From NCBI RefSeq assembly GCF_004359215.1, contig NW_027152055.1, forward strand, positions 252,775-316,774: DNA of 64,000 bases. The letters are read 5' to 3'. The DNA comes from Bremia lactucae (lineage: Eukaryota; Oomycota; Peronosporomycetes; Peronosporales; Peronosporaceae). The position numbers were made by a program, and so were the translations under genes. The stretch's first letter is position 1; every line of letters starts with the position of its first letter. The notes under the pieces are model-generated. The model made no database searches, had not been told where the DNA came from, and was given only the letters and a program-made list of their open reading frames with translations. Shown here one piece after another: positions 9,961-20,348 of this stretch.

Positions 9961-10330
9961 AACATTGCGCGTGGTGCCTAAGGTCTTAGACCTCCAATCG
10001 ATCCATGGTCATGGTGTTCTAACCAGGCCATACCAAGAATAAGATCATGTATCGAATTCAAATCAAGGACGAGACAGCGTTCCATACTGTCAAAGTGCAG
10101 AAACTTTATACGTAAGTTCAATGGAACTTTGGGAACAGTGACACGAGTCCCAGTCGCTAAGCGAACAGTTATTGTATCACCTTCATGCGCTCTAAGCGCC
10201 TCACCGTGTTGTCGACTTCCTTCAAGGGAAAGGCGTCGAGCATAATTGCAAGACGCTCCTGAGTCAATTAAAATTGACCATGGCTTATCAAACCCTTTAC
10301 AGTCGCGTGAGCGACTAGCAAGCTAGGCTT
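9961..10330 (-). pseudogene. Element A retropepsin
   Basis: The minus frame reads W-S-I-L-I-D-S-G-A-S-C-N near 10,285, the aspartic protease active site, then V-R-L-A-T-G and the D-L-I-L-G-M-A-W-L strand near 10,040. This is the Gypsy retropepsin pattern. It follows the gag zinc knuckle and precedes the linker. Confidence 0.8.
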
Positions 10331-10443
10331 GTACTCTCGCTTCGTGCCATTGAGCACCGAGGTAATTGGGGCTAGGTTCTGTTTATTCTCACCTCCTGGA
10401 GGTTCAACAGATCCTAGGTCTTCCCCAGTAGGGCGCCCCGCAC

Positions 10444-11266
10444 CTACTGGGGATTGTCGTTTTCCCGCACCGAACCAGATCTCTGGTATAGGTCGGAGTT
10501 GGAGCTCTTTCGAGATTTACGCCAATTTCGAAGAGGGCAGGCAGGGCGTAAATGTTTTGTGCTTCCGCATATATAACATCTGCGGATGGTCTTATGCTGT
10601 TCCACACCTTTAACAGCCTCTTCTCCTTCCTCAACGAGGCTTAAATCCATGGGTTCCGCTCTATTAGACGGAACCCATGTGCTCGAAGAGCTTGTTCGGT
10701 ACGCAGGCGTGCTAACACGAGCCGACTTAAAGTCGAACTCAGCAAGTAGCGCTATGGCAACTGCCTCTTCGAAAGTAGCAGGATGAGATCGGAATAAAAT
10801 CGTCCGGGCAACGCCCTCATTGAGACACCCCATAAAGAGTGTTAATACAATTGTTTCTTGCACCGGGTCTTGATGCATAGATGCAATGAGAGTTCTTAAC
10901 TCCTGGACTAAGTCCCCTAAGATTCTTTTACCCTGTCGAGTCGCTAGGAGCCGTGCCCGCATGTGAAAAGCCTGATCAGGCGGTGCGAACATGCTGATCA
11001 TTTGCTGTTTCAGTGAATCCCATGAGGGAAAAGCGTCGTTTATGAACGTACTGCACGATAGTGCTCACTCCATGGCTCTACCTCCGAGTTTGGAAATGGC
11101 AATAGCCACATTTTGTTGTTCTGTTAAGAACAAGGCGAAGTCAATGGACACCCCCATCTGCTTAATCCAAAAAGGGAGATTTTCTCCCTCTTTTCCCTTA
11201 AATGTCTTCAGACTTACAGTTAGAGGGCGGAGCCCTGGGCTCTGAGTCAGGTACAGAGATGTACCG
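10444..11266 (-). pseudogene. Element A gag (N-terminus missing)
   Basis: Capsid-type gag: P-F-W-I-K-Q-M and L-T-E-Q-Q-N-V-A-I-A near 11,160, a second part with R-A-R-L-L-A-T-R-Q-G-K-R, and a CCHC zinc knuckle C-Y-I-C-G-S-T-K-H-L-R-P-A-C near 10,575. The knuckle binds RNA in the virus-like particle. A frame change lies near 11,030. The first about 50 residues are absent: gag is cut at 11,266 by the TG of an LTR in the opposite orientation. Confidence 0.85.
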
Positions 11267-11751
11267 TGTAATGGGGCACACATCGGTTGGAGAACCTTTG
11301 TTGTGGTACATTTACTTTATGGGTAAAATACTCTTTATCTATTTTAAAATAGTTAGTTACTTAAATCCCATTTATTATGGGTAATAAATGTGGTCGCCAC
11401 CAGGTATAAATCTGGCGGCCAAAATCTATTATTTTATTTAGCTAGGGTAAGGTTTTTAGATTTCAATAATAAAAAAAGTGCAGTTCCTCTTTTGATCATA
11501 AAGCGTTAAGTGCCTTCCTAAGGCTTGCGCATTGATCTGTAAGAGATAGAAGCCTTTCTCAGGTATATCCTCGTGGGCACTAGTTGCCACTTGGTTCTAC
11601 GAACCCCTGAATCCCTTGAACTAGGATTCCTTAAGATTTTATAGCTTGTACGACTCCCTGAGTTGTTCAACCCATTAGTTCAATAGAACTAAGTGACTCT
11701 CTGAGTCTGAAAGTCTTCCTCTGACTTTAGGAGCGAGGTAGCTCCGCTACA
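11267..11751 (+). repeat. Alpha-family LTR, 485 bp, plus orientation
   Basis: Starts TGTAATGGGG and ends CGCTACA, so TG...CA. Its first 442 bp are identical to the LTR at 17,599-18,083, and the last 43 bp differ. A primer binding site follows 2 bp downstream. It is the 5' LTR of the plus-strand half element A2. Confidence 0.9.
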
Positions 11752-11753
11752 TC

Positions 11754-11770
11754 TGGTAGCACTCGTAGTC
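11754..11770 (+). promoter_or_regulatory. Primer binding site of element A2
   Basis: TGGTAGCACTCGTAGTC starts 2 bp after the LTR, the usual place. It would pair with a tRNA ending GACTACGAGTGCTACCA. The same motif follows the alpha LTRs at 18,086 and 37,063, and a close variant lies beside element B's 5' LTR. It is not the initiator-Met type site. Confidence 0.7.
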
Positions 11771-11811
11771 AATCTACGCCTCAGTCTTTACAAGACTAAT
11801 TTCTCACGAAA

Positions 11812-12830
11812 ATGGAAGAGGTTCCAAATTGTTAGAAGCGCAACGCGCCGCTTATGACAAGCTCAAAACCTCATTCGGGCTTGAGCACGTGGAATTTATT
11901 ATCTCCCAGGGACCAGAGGCCCTGCATGCAAGGCTTGAAGCTTCATGCGGTATGAAGCCTCCCTGATCGGTCAGGTACAGGACCAATTAGCGGCATATAT
12001 GCCAACCTGGTACATCTCTGTACCTGACTCAGAGCCGAGGGCTCGCCCTTTAACTGTAAATGTGAAAACATTTGAGGAAAAAGAGGGAGAAAATCTCCCT
12101 TTTTGGATTAAGCAGATGGAAATGTTCATTGATTTCGCCTTGTTCTTAACAGAACGGCAAAAGGTGGCTATGGCCATTTCCAAACTTGGAGGTAGAGCCA
12201 TGGAATGGGCACTATTGTGCAGCACGTCCATAAACGACGCTTTTCCCTCATGGGATTCGCTGAAACAGCAAATGACCAGCATGTTTGCACCGCCTGATGA
12301 GGCTTTTCGCATGCGAGCACGGCTCCTAGCGACTCCACAGGGTAGAGAACCCTAGGGCACTTTGTCCAGGAGTTGAGAACTCTCATTGAATCTATACATC
12401 AAGACCCGGTGCAAGAAGCAATTGTAGTGACCATCTTATGGGGGGTCTTAATGAGGGCGTTTGCCGGACGAAATTGTTCCGATCTCATCCGGCTACGTTC
12501 GAAGAGGCAGTTGCCATAACGCTCCGCGCCGAGTTTCACTTTAAGTCTGCTCGCGTTAGCACGCCTATTTACCGAACAAGCTCTTAAAGCACATGGGTTC
12601 TGTCTAATAGAGCGGAACCTATGGATTTTATCCTCGTTGAAGAAGGAGAAGAGGCGCTTCAAGCTGTGGAACAGCATAAGACCATCCGTAGATGTTATAT
12701 GTGCGGAAGCACGAAACATTTACGCCCTGCCTTCCCTCTTCGAAATTTGCGTAAAGCTCGAAAGAGCTCCAACTCCGACCTAGACCAAAGATCTGGTACG
12801 GTGCGGGAAAACGTCGATACCCAGTAGGCG
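11812..12830 (+). pseudogene. Element A2 gag
   Basis: The ATG at 11,812 gives M-E-E-V-P and soon hits a stop caused by a small frame change. From 11,945 a 136-codon frame gives the capsid region (P-F-W-I-K-Q-M-E-M; L-T-E-R-Q-K-V-A-M-A). Further changes follow near 12,350 and 12,600. The CCHC knuckle C-Y-M-C-G-S-T-K-H-L-R-P-A lies near 12,700, with its last Cys changed to Phe (A-F-P). It shows the N-terminus that element A lacks. Confidence 0.85.
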
Positions 12831-12949
12831 CGGGGCGCCCTACTGGGGAAGACCTAGGCTCTGTTGAACCTCAAGGAGGTGAGAATAAACAGAACCTAGC
12901 CCCAATAAGCTCGGTGCTCAATGGCACGGGGCGAGAGTTCAAGCCTGGC

Positions 12950-13919
12950 TTGCTAGTCGCTCAAGCGACTGTAAAGGGCTTTGATAAGCCGTGGTCAATT
13001 TAAATTGACTCAGGAGCGTCTTGCAATTATGCTCGACGCCTTTCCTTTGAAGGAAGTTATCAATACGTTGAGGCGCTTAAAGCGCATGAAGATGATACAA
13101 TCACTGTTCGCTTGGCGACTGGTAATCGTGTCACTGTTCCCAAAGTTCCATTAAACTTAGGTATAATGTTTCTGGACTTTGACAGTATGGAGCGCTGTCT
13201 CGTCCTTAATTTGGATTCGAGATATGATCTCATCCTTGGTATGGCCTGGTTAGATCACCATGAGCCATAGATCGATTGGAGGTCTAAGACCTTAGGCGCC
13301 ACGCGCAATGTTCCTAGCAAAGTTTTGGAGAGTCATGAACCCACCTTTGCTAGGCATCAAAAGCGCTATTGTTGCGGATCATTGAATGCGTCTGTCAGTG
13401 TTTTAGACATTGGCATGTCTGAGTTATAAACTCTACTGTTAAAAACATTAATTCCGAGCCGACTCAGCAGAAATAAGTGGAACGGCACGTACTCCGTCGA
13501 GAGGCACTCGTTATAATAGCGATTCACTAAATACTGAAAGCATTGTTGGCCTAAGGCCAAATCAGCAAGGGTCCAATATCCCTGAGACACGTGGAGTGGC
13601 ACGTCTAAGTCCACCGAGTATGGTCGGCCGAGGTGGCACCATACCGATAGTCATTAGTGGCACTATTGGCAGTTCGCCAGGGCATTTTGGGTCAAACCCT
13701 CCGAATGGACGTGAAGCGACATTTAAACATTCGCTGAATAAGGAAGTTGAGTTACCTAACCCCTTGTCAGATGACAGATTAGACATTATGTCTTGTATAG
13801 AACCAATACAGGCTGGAAAATCCGGGGACGTGAACGTCCCGGCCTCTTAGAGGCGTATTGTTTTTATTCCAAGACAGGGTGGACACGAAGCGTGTCTACA
13901 CTCACAACGTGTTACGAGC
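12950..13919 (+). pseudogene. Element A2 protease and truncated linker
   Basis: The retropepsin region aligns with those of A and C around 12,990-13,260 (L-R-L-A-T-G; D-L-I-L-G-M-A-W-L). A TAA replaces an Ile codon just before the D-S-G-A-S active site. The linker follows with the V-A-R-L-S-P-P-S-M-V-G-R-G-G-T unit near 13,600 and ends at the head-to-head joint at 13,919. Confidence 0.75.
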
Positions 13920-15285
13920 GATAACGCATCGGCCAAAGCATTCTGCTTGTCGGGTATATACTTCACCTCGAAGTTGCATTCCGCGAAAAAGGATAGCCAT
14001 CGGGCCATTCTCTGTGAGAGAATGGGGCGACTTAGTCGCTGTTCATATGACGCGTGATCTGTATATATCACAAACGGCTTAGAGCCGAGCAGATGAACTC
14101 TGAATTTGACGAGAGCATACTTCATAGCAAGTAACTCTTTGTCGTGAACTGGGTAGTTCTTTCCGCAGCTTGAAGCTGTCTAGACTCGAACGCAATAACA
14201 TGTTCGTGCTCATCAACATCTGTTTGTAACAGAGCACTGCCAATGGCAAAATCTGATGCGTCACAGACGACACTGAAAGGCCAATTTGGGTTTGGCAGTG
14301 CCAGATGCGGGGCATGGATAAGACTATCCTTAACTGCTCGAAAAGCATTATTTTCGGTGCTAATCCAGCACCATTCTGTATCCTTTTTAAGGAGATTAGA
14401 TAATGGCCTCGCCATATCAGCGTAATTTTCGCTTTCTTTTGTGTAAAAAATTGGCGAGACCCAACCACTTACGCAAATCCTTTTGGTTTTTAGGAATCGG
14501 CCAATCTATTATGGCTTTTCCCTTAGCGGGGTCCGCTCTAAGGCCTCGCTTTCCAATGAAGCATCCTAAAAAAGGAATTTCGTCTGCGCCAAAAATGCAT
14601 TTAGATGCATTGGCATACAATTTGTTTGTGCGCATGCACTCGAGCACTGCTCGCAGATGGTCTAAATGGTTTTCCATATCCGACCGACCCTGCTCCGCAC
14701 GACTATGGACAAAAATGTGATCGAAATAAGTCAGTGCATAACCTCGATGAGGGCGAAACAGTGTTTCACTAGACGATTAAATGTTGCCGGGGCGTTGGAA
14801 AGCCCTTGTGGCGTAACCATCCACTCCCATAACATGCCGCTTGGCGTGCTAACCGCTGTAAGCGGGATATCGCTAGCTCGCTTGAGCAATTGGTTGTAAC
14901 CATCAAATAAGTCCAATGCACTGTACATTGTACTGCCCACCATATTATTTTGAAGAACATTCTTTGTAGGAATGGGGGTTTGTGCTGGTATAGTGACAGC
15001 ATCGAGCCTGTTATAAGCATGTACAATGCGCCATTCACCAATTGGCTTCTTGACACAAAATGTCGGTGTCGAATGAGGCGATTTGCTCTCTCGTACCAAT
15101 CCAGCCTCGTACTTAGCACGGAAGAAATCGTCAATGACGTCACACTGCTCCTTTGGTAAAGGCCATTGTCTTGTGACACAGTATTTGGTTCCCGGAACCA
15201 AGTCAATTTCATCACGAACACCTCCATCCGGAGGTAAAACAGATGGTGGGTTATTACATACCACATCTTGGAATTCCTTAATCAA
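13920..15285 (-). pseudogene. Element A' reverse transcriptase and RNase H
   Basis: Same RT as element A, with the same frameshift near 14,732 and the same F-D-H-I catalytic change. The RNase H end (Y-A-L-V-K-F-R-V-H-L-L-G and I-Y-T-D-H-A-S) lies near 14,060-14,125. The frame continues past it to A-L-A-D-A-L-S, then changes sequence at the joint at about 13,919. Confidence 0.9.
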
Positions 15286-16280
15286 GGAATAAAAGGGATC
15301 CGTTGGATCTTTAAGGATCGATGCCCCATTTCACATACTAAGTGCAGCTTTTGTGTCAACCAGCACAGCTTCGTCTAGAAGTGACGCTGAGTTTAACTCA
15401 ACCATAGGTCGAATGACAACCATTTCAGATAAGTCACCAGCTTTTAAGGCTCGACCGCACTCATCAATAGACATTTCGTCTAGCTCTAAAAGAGCATGTA
15501 ACGAAGGGATTGCCGCAAGACTAACTTCCCCTCAATGTTACAGGTTACGCCATTTACAAGCGTATCTACTTGCTCACTCGTATCACTTTGTGAGGGTATA
15601 AACGCTTCGTGTCCATCCTGTCTTGGAGTGGAGACAATACGCCTCTTAGAGGCCGGGACAATCACGTCCCCGGCTTTTCCAGCCTGTATTGGTTTTATAC
15701 AAGACATGGGTCTAATTTGACATCCGGCAAGGAGTTAGGTAACTCAACTTCCTTATCCAGCGAACGTTTACGTGTCGCTTCATGTGCATTAGGAGGGTTT
15801 GACCCAAAGTGCCCTGGGGAACTGCCAATAGTGTCACTATTGACACTCAGTATGGTGCCACCTCGGCCGACCACACTCGCTGGACTTAGACGTGCCACTC
15901 CACGTATCTCAGGGATATTGCACCATTGAGGTCCTGGCGAACCGCCAACAGTGTCACTACTGACACTCACCTCGGCCGACCATACTCGGTGGACTTAGAC
16001 GTACCACTCCACGTATCTCAGGGATATTAAACCCTTGATGATTCGGCCTTAGGCCAACAATGCTTTCAGCATTTAGTGAATCGTTATTATAACGAGTGTC
16101 ATTCGACGAAGTATGTGCCCTTTCACTTATTTCTGCAGAGTCGGGCTCAGAATTAATGTTTTTAACATTAGAGCTTATTAACTCAGACATGCCAATGTCT
16201 AAAACACGGACAGACTCATTCAATGATCCGCGCAAATAACGTTTTTCTTGCCTAGCAAAGGTGGGTTCATGACTCTCCAA
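15286..16280 (-). pseudogene. Element A' protease-RT linker
   Basis: Identical to the linker at 8954-9948, including the tandem duplicated I-P-E-I-R-G-V unit. It carries no independent information. Confidence 0.7.
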
Positions 16281-16289
16281 AACTTTGCT

Positions 16290-16660
16290 AGGAACATTGC
16301 GCGTGGTGCCTAAGGTCTTAGACCTCCAATCGATCCATGGTCATGGTGTTCTAACCAGGCCATACCAAGAATAAGATCATGTATCGAATTCAAATCAAGG
16401 ACGAGACAGCGTTCCATACTGTCAAAGTGCAGAAACTTTATACGTAAGTTCAATGGAACTTTGGGAACAGTGACACGAGTCCCAGTCGCTAAGCGAACAG
16501 TTATTGTATCACCTTCATGCGCTCTAAGCGCCTCACCGTGTTGTCGACTTCCTTCAAGGGAAAGGCGTCGAGCATAATTGCAAGACGCTCCTGAGTCAAT
16601 TAAAATTGACCATGGCTTATCAAACCCTTTACAGTCGCGTGAGCGACTAGCAAGCTAGGC
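16290..16660 (-). pseudogene. Element A' retropepsin
   Basis: Exact copy of the element A protease at the 6,332-bp offset, with the I-D-S-G-A-S site near 16,617. Confidence 0.8.
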
Positions 16661-16775
16661 TTGTACTCTCGCTTCGTGCCATTGAGCACCGAGGTAATTG
16701 GGGCTAGGTTCTGTTTATTCTCACCTCCTGGAGGTTCAACAGATCCTAGGTCTTCCCCAGTAGGGCGCCCCGCAC

Positions 16776-17598
16776 CTACTGGGGATTGTCGTTTTCCCGC
16801 ACCGAACCAGATCTCTGGTATAGGTCGGAGTTGGAGCTCTTTCGAGATTTACGCCAATTTCGAAGAGGGCAGGCAGGGCGTAAATGTTTTGTGCTTCCGC
16901 ATATATAACATCTGCGGATGGTCTTATGCTGTTCCACACCTTTAACAGCCTCTTCTCCTTCCTCAACGAGGCTTAAATCCATGGGTTCCGCTCTATTAGA
17001 CGGAACCCATGTGCTCGAAGAGCTTGTTCGGTACGCAGGCGTGCTAACACGAGCCGACTTAAAGTCGAACTCAGCAAGTAGCGCTATGGCAACTGCCTCT
17101 TCGAAAGTAGCAGGATGAGATCGGAATAAAATCGTCCGGGCAACGCCCTCATTGAGACACCCCATAAAGAGTGTTAATACAATTGTTTCTTGCACCGGGT
17201 CTTGATGCATAGATGCAATGAGAGTTCTTAACTCCTGGACTAAGTCCCCTAAGATTCTTTTACCCTGTCGAGTCGCTAGGAGCCGTGCCCGCATGTGAAA
17301 AGCCTGATCAGGCGGTGCGAACATGCTGATCATTTGCTGTTTCAGTGAATCCCATGAGGGAAAAGCGTCGTTTATGAACGTACTGCACGATAGTGCTCAC
17401 TCCATGGCTCTACCTCCGAGTTTGGAAATGGCAATAGCCACATTTTGTTGTTCTGTTAAGAACAAGGCGAAGTCAATGGACACCCCCATCTGCTTAATCC
17501 AAAAAGGGAGATTTTCTCCCTCTTTTCCCTTAAATGTCTTCAGACTTACAGTTAGAGGGCGGAGCCCTGGGCTCTGAGTCAGGTACAGAGATGTACCG
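16776..17598 (-). pseudogene. Element A' gag (N-terminus missing)
   Basis: Exact copy of gag at 10,444-11,266, with the same zinc knuckle and the same truncation against an LTR. The shared junction shows that the LTR beside it was duplicated together with gag. Confidence 0.85.
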
Positions 17599-18083
17599 TG
17601 TAATGGGGCACACATCGGTTGGAGAACCTTTGTTGTGGTACATTTACTTTATGGGTAAAATACTCTTTATCTATTTTAAAATAGTTAGTTACTTAAATCC
17701 CATTTATTATGGGTAATAAATGTGGTCGCCACCAGGTATAAATCTGGCGGCCAAAATCTATTATTTTATTTAGCTAGGGTAAGGTTTTTAGATTTCAATA
17801 ATAAAAAAAGTGCAGTTCCTCTTTTGATCATAAAGCGTTAAGTGCCTTCCTAAGGCTTGCGCATTGATCTGTAAGAGATAGAAGCCTTTCTCAGGTATAT
17901 CCTCGTGGGCACTAGTTGCCACTTGGTTCTACGAACCCCTGAATCCCTTGAACTAGGATTCCTTAAGATTTTATAGCTTGTACGACTCCCTGAGTTGTTC
18001 AACCCATTAGTTCAATAGAACTAAGTGACTCTCTGAGTCTAAAAGTTTTCTTCTGACTTTAGCAGCGAGGTAGCTCCGCTACA
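17599..18083 (+). repeat. Alpha-family LTR, 485 bp, plus orientation (second copy)
   Basis: TGTAATGGGG to CGCTACA. It is identical to 11,267-11,708 until 18,040, then carries several differences in the last 43 bp. A primer site (18,086-18,102) and a short leader follow. At about 18,160 the sequence changes abruptly to RT of family D. Confidence 0.9.
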
Positions 18084-18085
18084 CC

Positions 18086-18102
18086 TGGTAGCACTCGTAG
18101 TC
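18086..18102 (+). promoter_or_regulatory. Primer binding site after second alpha LTR
   Basis: TGGTAGCACTCGTAGTC, identical to the one at 11,754. The leader after it lacks the gag start and joins a D-family RT within 60 bp. Confidence 0.7.
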
Positions 18103-18159
18103 AATCTACGCCTGAGTCTTTAGGAGACTAATTTCTTACGAAATGTAAAGAGGTTCGAG

Positions 18160-18895
18160 AATGAGTTCTTCGACAAGCAAGCCAAGGCGGGACATGTGCG
18201 TGAGAGCAAATCGCCTCACTGCTGTCCGACCTTTTGTGTGCGTAGAGCCACAGGTGGATGGCGCGTGGTTCATGCTTACTATAAGCTGAACACGGCGACC
18301 ATACCGGCGCAAACGCCAATCCCGCTGAAAGATGTCATGTTGAACTCTGTGGGAAAGTCACCATCTTTTCCGCGTTGGATTTGAGGGAAGGCTACTATCA
18401 GGTCCTCATGAGAGTGTCCGATGTAGCCAAAACGGCAGTAAGCACCCCAAGCGGTATGCTTTGGGAGTGGCTTGTGATGCGCCAAGGGTTGAAAAACGCT
18501 CCAGCGATATTCAACCGAGTGCTGGCTCACGTGATGCGGCAGCACCGGGCCTACGCGCCCAATTTCTTTGACGATGAATTTGTGCATTGAGGGCCGAGGA
18601 CGGGCTGAGCGCAATAGAGCCGCACAAGCGTCTTTAGACGCTGTGTTGCAGACTTTGAAGGACGCCCAATTGTACGTTAACTTGCAAAGTGCGTCATACG
18701 GGTCCCTAGATACCTGTGCTGGGTTGCATCGGTTACACATGGCGTATGAGCAGACCCAGACAAGGTAAAATCAGTAAAGGAATGGCCAACCCCACGGCAT
18801 GTGAAGGATTTGCGCCAATTCCTAGGACTCGCTAATTACTTGCATAAATATAGCTAGAATTGTGCTGAGCAAGCTGAACCATTATCAGACTCCTT
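18160..18895 (+). pseudogene. Element D reverse transcriptase
   Basis: Motifs in order: G-H-V-R-E-S-K-S-P-H, W-R-V-V-H-A-Y, T-P-I-P-L-K-D-V, D-L-R-E-G-Y-Y-Q-V, G-L-K-N-A-P-A-I-F, and the catalytic loop N-F-F-D-D-E-F-V-H near 18,575, which keeps both Asp. A stop follows at once and frames change at 18,360 and 18,600. The end (L-R-Q-F-L-G-L-A-N-Y-L-H-K-Y) is near 18,850. Confidence 0.85.
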
Positions 18896-19517
18896 AAATA
18901 GGACGCGGAATGGGTTTGGTTAAAAGAACAAGATGATGCATTCAAATTAGTGAAGCAATCTCTTATAGAGGCACCGGTCTTGGCATTGCCAGACTCGGAT
19001 AAGCCCTTCAGCGTCGTCGGCAATGCAAGTAATTTGCAATCGGTAGCGCGCTCATGCAAAATGATGACGACGGCGTTGACCGTGTCATCTCTTTTCAGTA
19101 CCGGCTATTAAAAGCCGCGGAACATAATTACCCCGTGCATGACAAAGAGCTACTTGCAATAAAGTATGCTCTTGTCAAGTTTCGTGTGCACCTACTAGGC
19201 ACCGAACCATTTGTGGTTTATACGGATCACGCATCACTGCGGACCGCAATATATCCCCCGCACCTCTCGCCTAGAATGGCAAGATGGCTTACACTCTTCT
19301 CTGAATTTAATTTCAAAGTTAAATTCAAGCCGAGTAAGTCGAATGTCTTGGCTGACGCTTTATCGCGCAGACCAGATTTCGAGGTTAGACACCAGGAAAG
19401 TGTGTCTAGTGCGAAAGCACAATTCCAGCCGTCGACGTTGGCAGCCGTGAAGGCACACCACGTGACGAGCTCATTGGCCTCTGAAATCAAAGAGAGCTAC
19501 AGTGAGGACGACCACTG
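18896..19517 (+). pseudogene. Element D RNase H and tether
   Basis: The main frame (19,054-19,518) reads E-L-L-A-I-K-Y-A-L-V-K-F, V-V-Y-T-D-H-A-S-L and A-D-A-L-S-R-R-P-D, the Gypsy RNase H end. The N-terminal part near 18,980-19,040 (L-P-D-S-D-K-P-F-S-V-V) is out of frame. It continues into the integrase after a TGA at 19,516. Confidence 0.85.
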
Positions 19518-19527
19518 ACGCCTGCTG

Positions 19528-20345
19528 TTGGATGACTTCGGTGGACGAAAGGTTTTCTTTCCGTCGCACCTGAATGCTATGCTCAATCGCTTTAGCTACA
19601 GCGATGGCCTGTTATGGCATCAGCTGTCACCTTGTGATCCCTTGGGAATCTTTGTGCCTCATGACACAGGTCTCAAGCTGATGATTGTTCACGAGCTCCA
19701 TCATGCGCCATCTAATGGGCATCTGGGCCGTGAAAATATATTCATTCGAGTGTCAGAGGAATTTTGTGGCCACACGGGTGGCCAACTATATTCGGTCTTG
19801 CGAACAGTGTCAGCGCATTAAGCCTGCACCATCAAGTAGTGCGCCACTGAAGCCGCTACCGATTCCAACCAACTGTTGGAAGTCAGTAAGTCTAGACTTC
19901 ATGTTTGGCATGCCGCCCGATCGTAAGGGTCGGACGGGGCTCGTCGTCTTCGTAGACAGACTGAGCAAACTAGTGCATTTAGCTCCATGTAAAATAGCGA
20001 TCACATGCAAGGAGGCAGCTCTCTTGTTCCTCGATTAGCCATCACACGAAAAATCCGTGACGCGATGGCAAGCGCACAGGACATGCAAAAAGAATATCCG
20101 GACAGAAATGGTCGCAAAAATAATGAACGCTTTTAAGTGGGTGCAAAAGTACTATTTAGTACTGCTAACCTTCCTAAGAATGCAATTTCTGTACTACCTG
20201 GAGGTACTACGAACCGCGTTCCATTGGGCCCTATACGGTGGTAGAAGAGGTTGGGAACCTAAATTTAGGCTCACCCTTCCCCTGTATATGAAGATGCACT
20301 CCGTATTTTACGTGGGTCGTCTGAAACGGTATGTAGACCCAAATG
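19528..20345 (+). pseudogene. Element D integrase, core deleted
   Basis: The HHCC domain is present (N-G-H-L-G-R-E, then C-E-Q-C-Q-R-I-K-P), as is the first core strand (S-L-D-F-M-F-G-M-P). After V-D-R-L-S-K-L-V-H-L-A-P the frame ends near 20,038. The remaining DDE core is gone: the sequence resumes at the C-terminal GPY/F module (L-G-P-Y-T-V-V-E-E-V-G, about 20,228-20,260). A frame change separates the parts. Confidence 0.8.
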
Positions 20346-20348
20346 AGG

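Larger units (their letters stand above)
4718..11266 (-). mobile_element. Alpha Ty3/Gypsy element A (chromodomain type), minus strand, degenerate
   Basis: Read on the minus strand the order is gag (11,266-10,444), protease, a long linker, RT, RNase H, integrase, chromodomain remnant, polypurine tract (4855-4843) and a truncated 3' LTR (4842-4718). This is the Ty3/Gypsy order. The 5' end is lost: gag starts inside its N-terminal third, directly against the TG of a plus-strand alpha LTR. Frameshifts and stops break every domain, so it is not autonomous. A long opposite-strand ORF lies at the 3' end. Its right 3.96 kb is duplicated exactly at 14.08-18.04 kb. Confidence 0.9.
11267..13919 (+). mobile_element. 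Alpha element A2: 5' half only (LTR, gag, protease, linker), plus strand
   Basis: The plus-strand order is LTR, primer site, gag, protease, linker. The element stops in the linker at about 13,919, where a minus-strand RNase H of another alpha copy begins head to head. RT and integrase are missing. Its left LTR edge is exact and sits inside gag of element A. Confidence 0.85.
13920..17598 (-). mobile_element. Alpha element A': RNase H to gag, minus strand, near-duplicate of element A
   Basis: Carries, on the minus strand, gag (17,598-16,776), protease (16,660-16,290), linker, RT (15,285-14,731) and RNase H (to 13,920). Integrase and 3' LTR are absent. From about 14,082 rightwards it matches element A exactly at an offset of 6,332 bp, including frameshifts and stops. 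From 13,920 to 14,081 it matches 7,588-7,749 only at roughly 85-90%. Confidence 0.9.
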
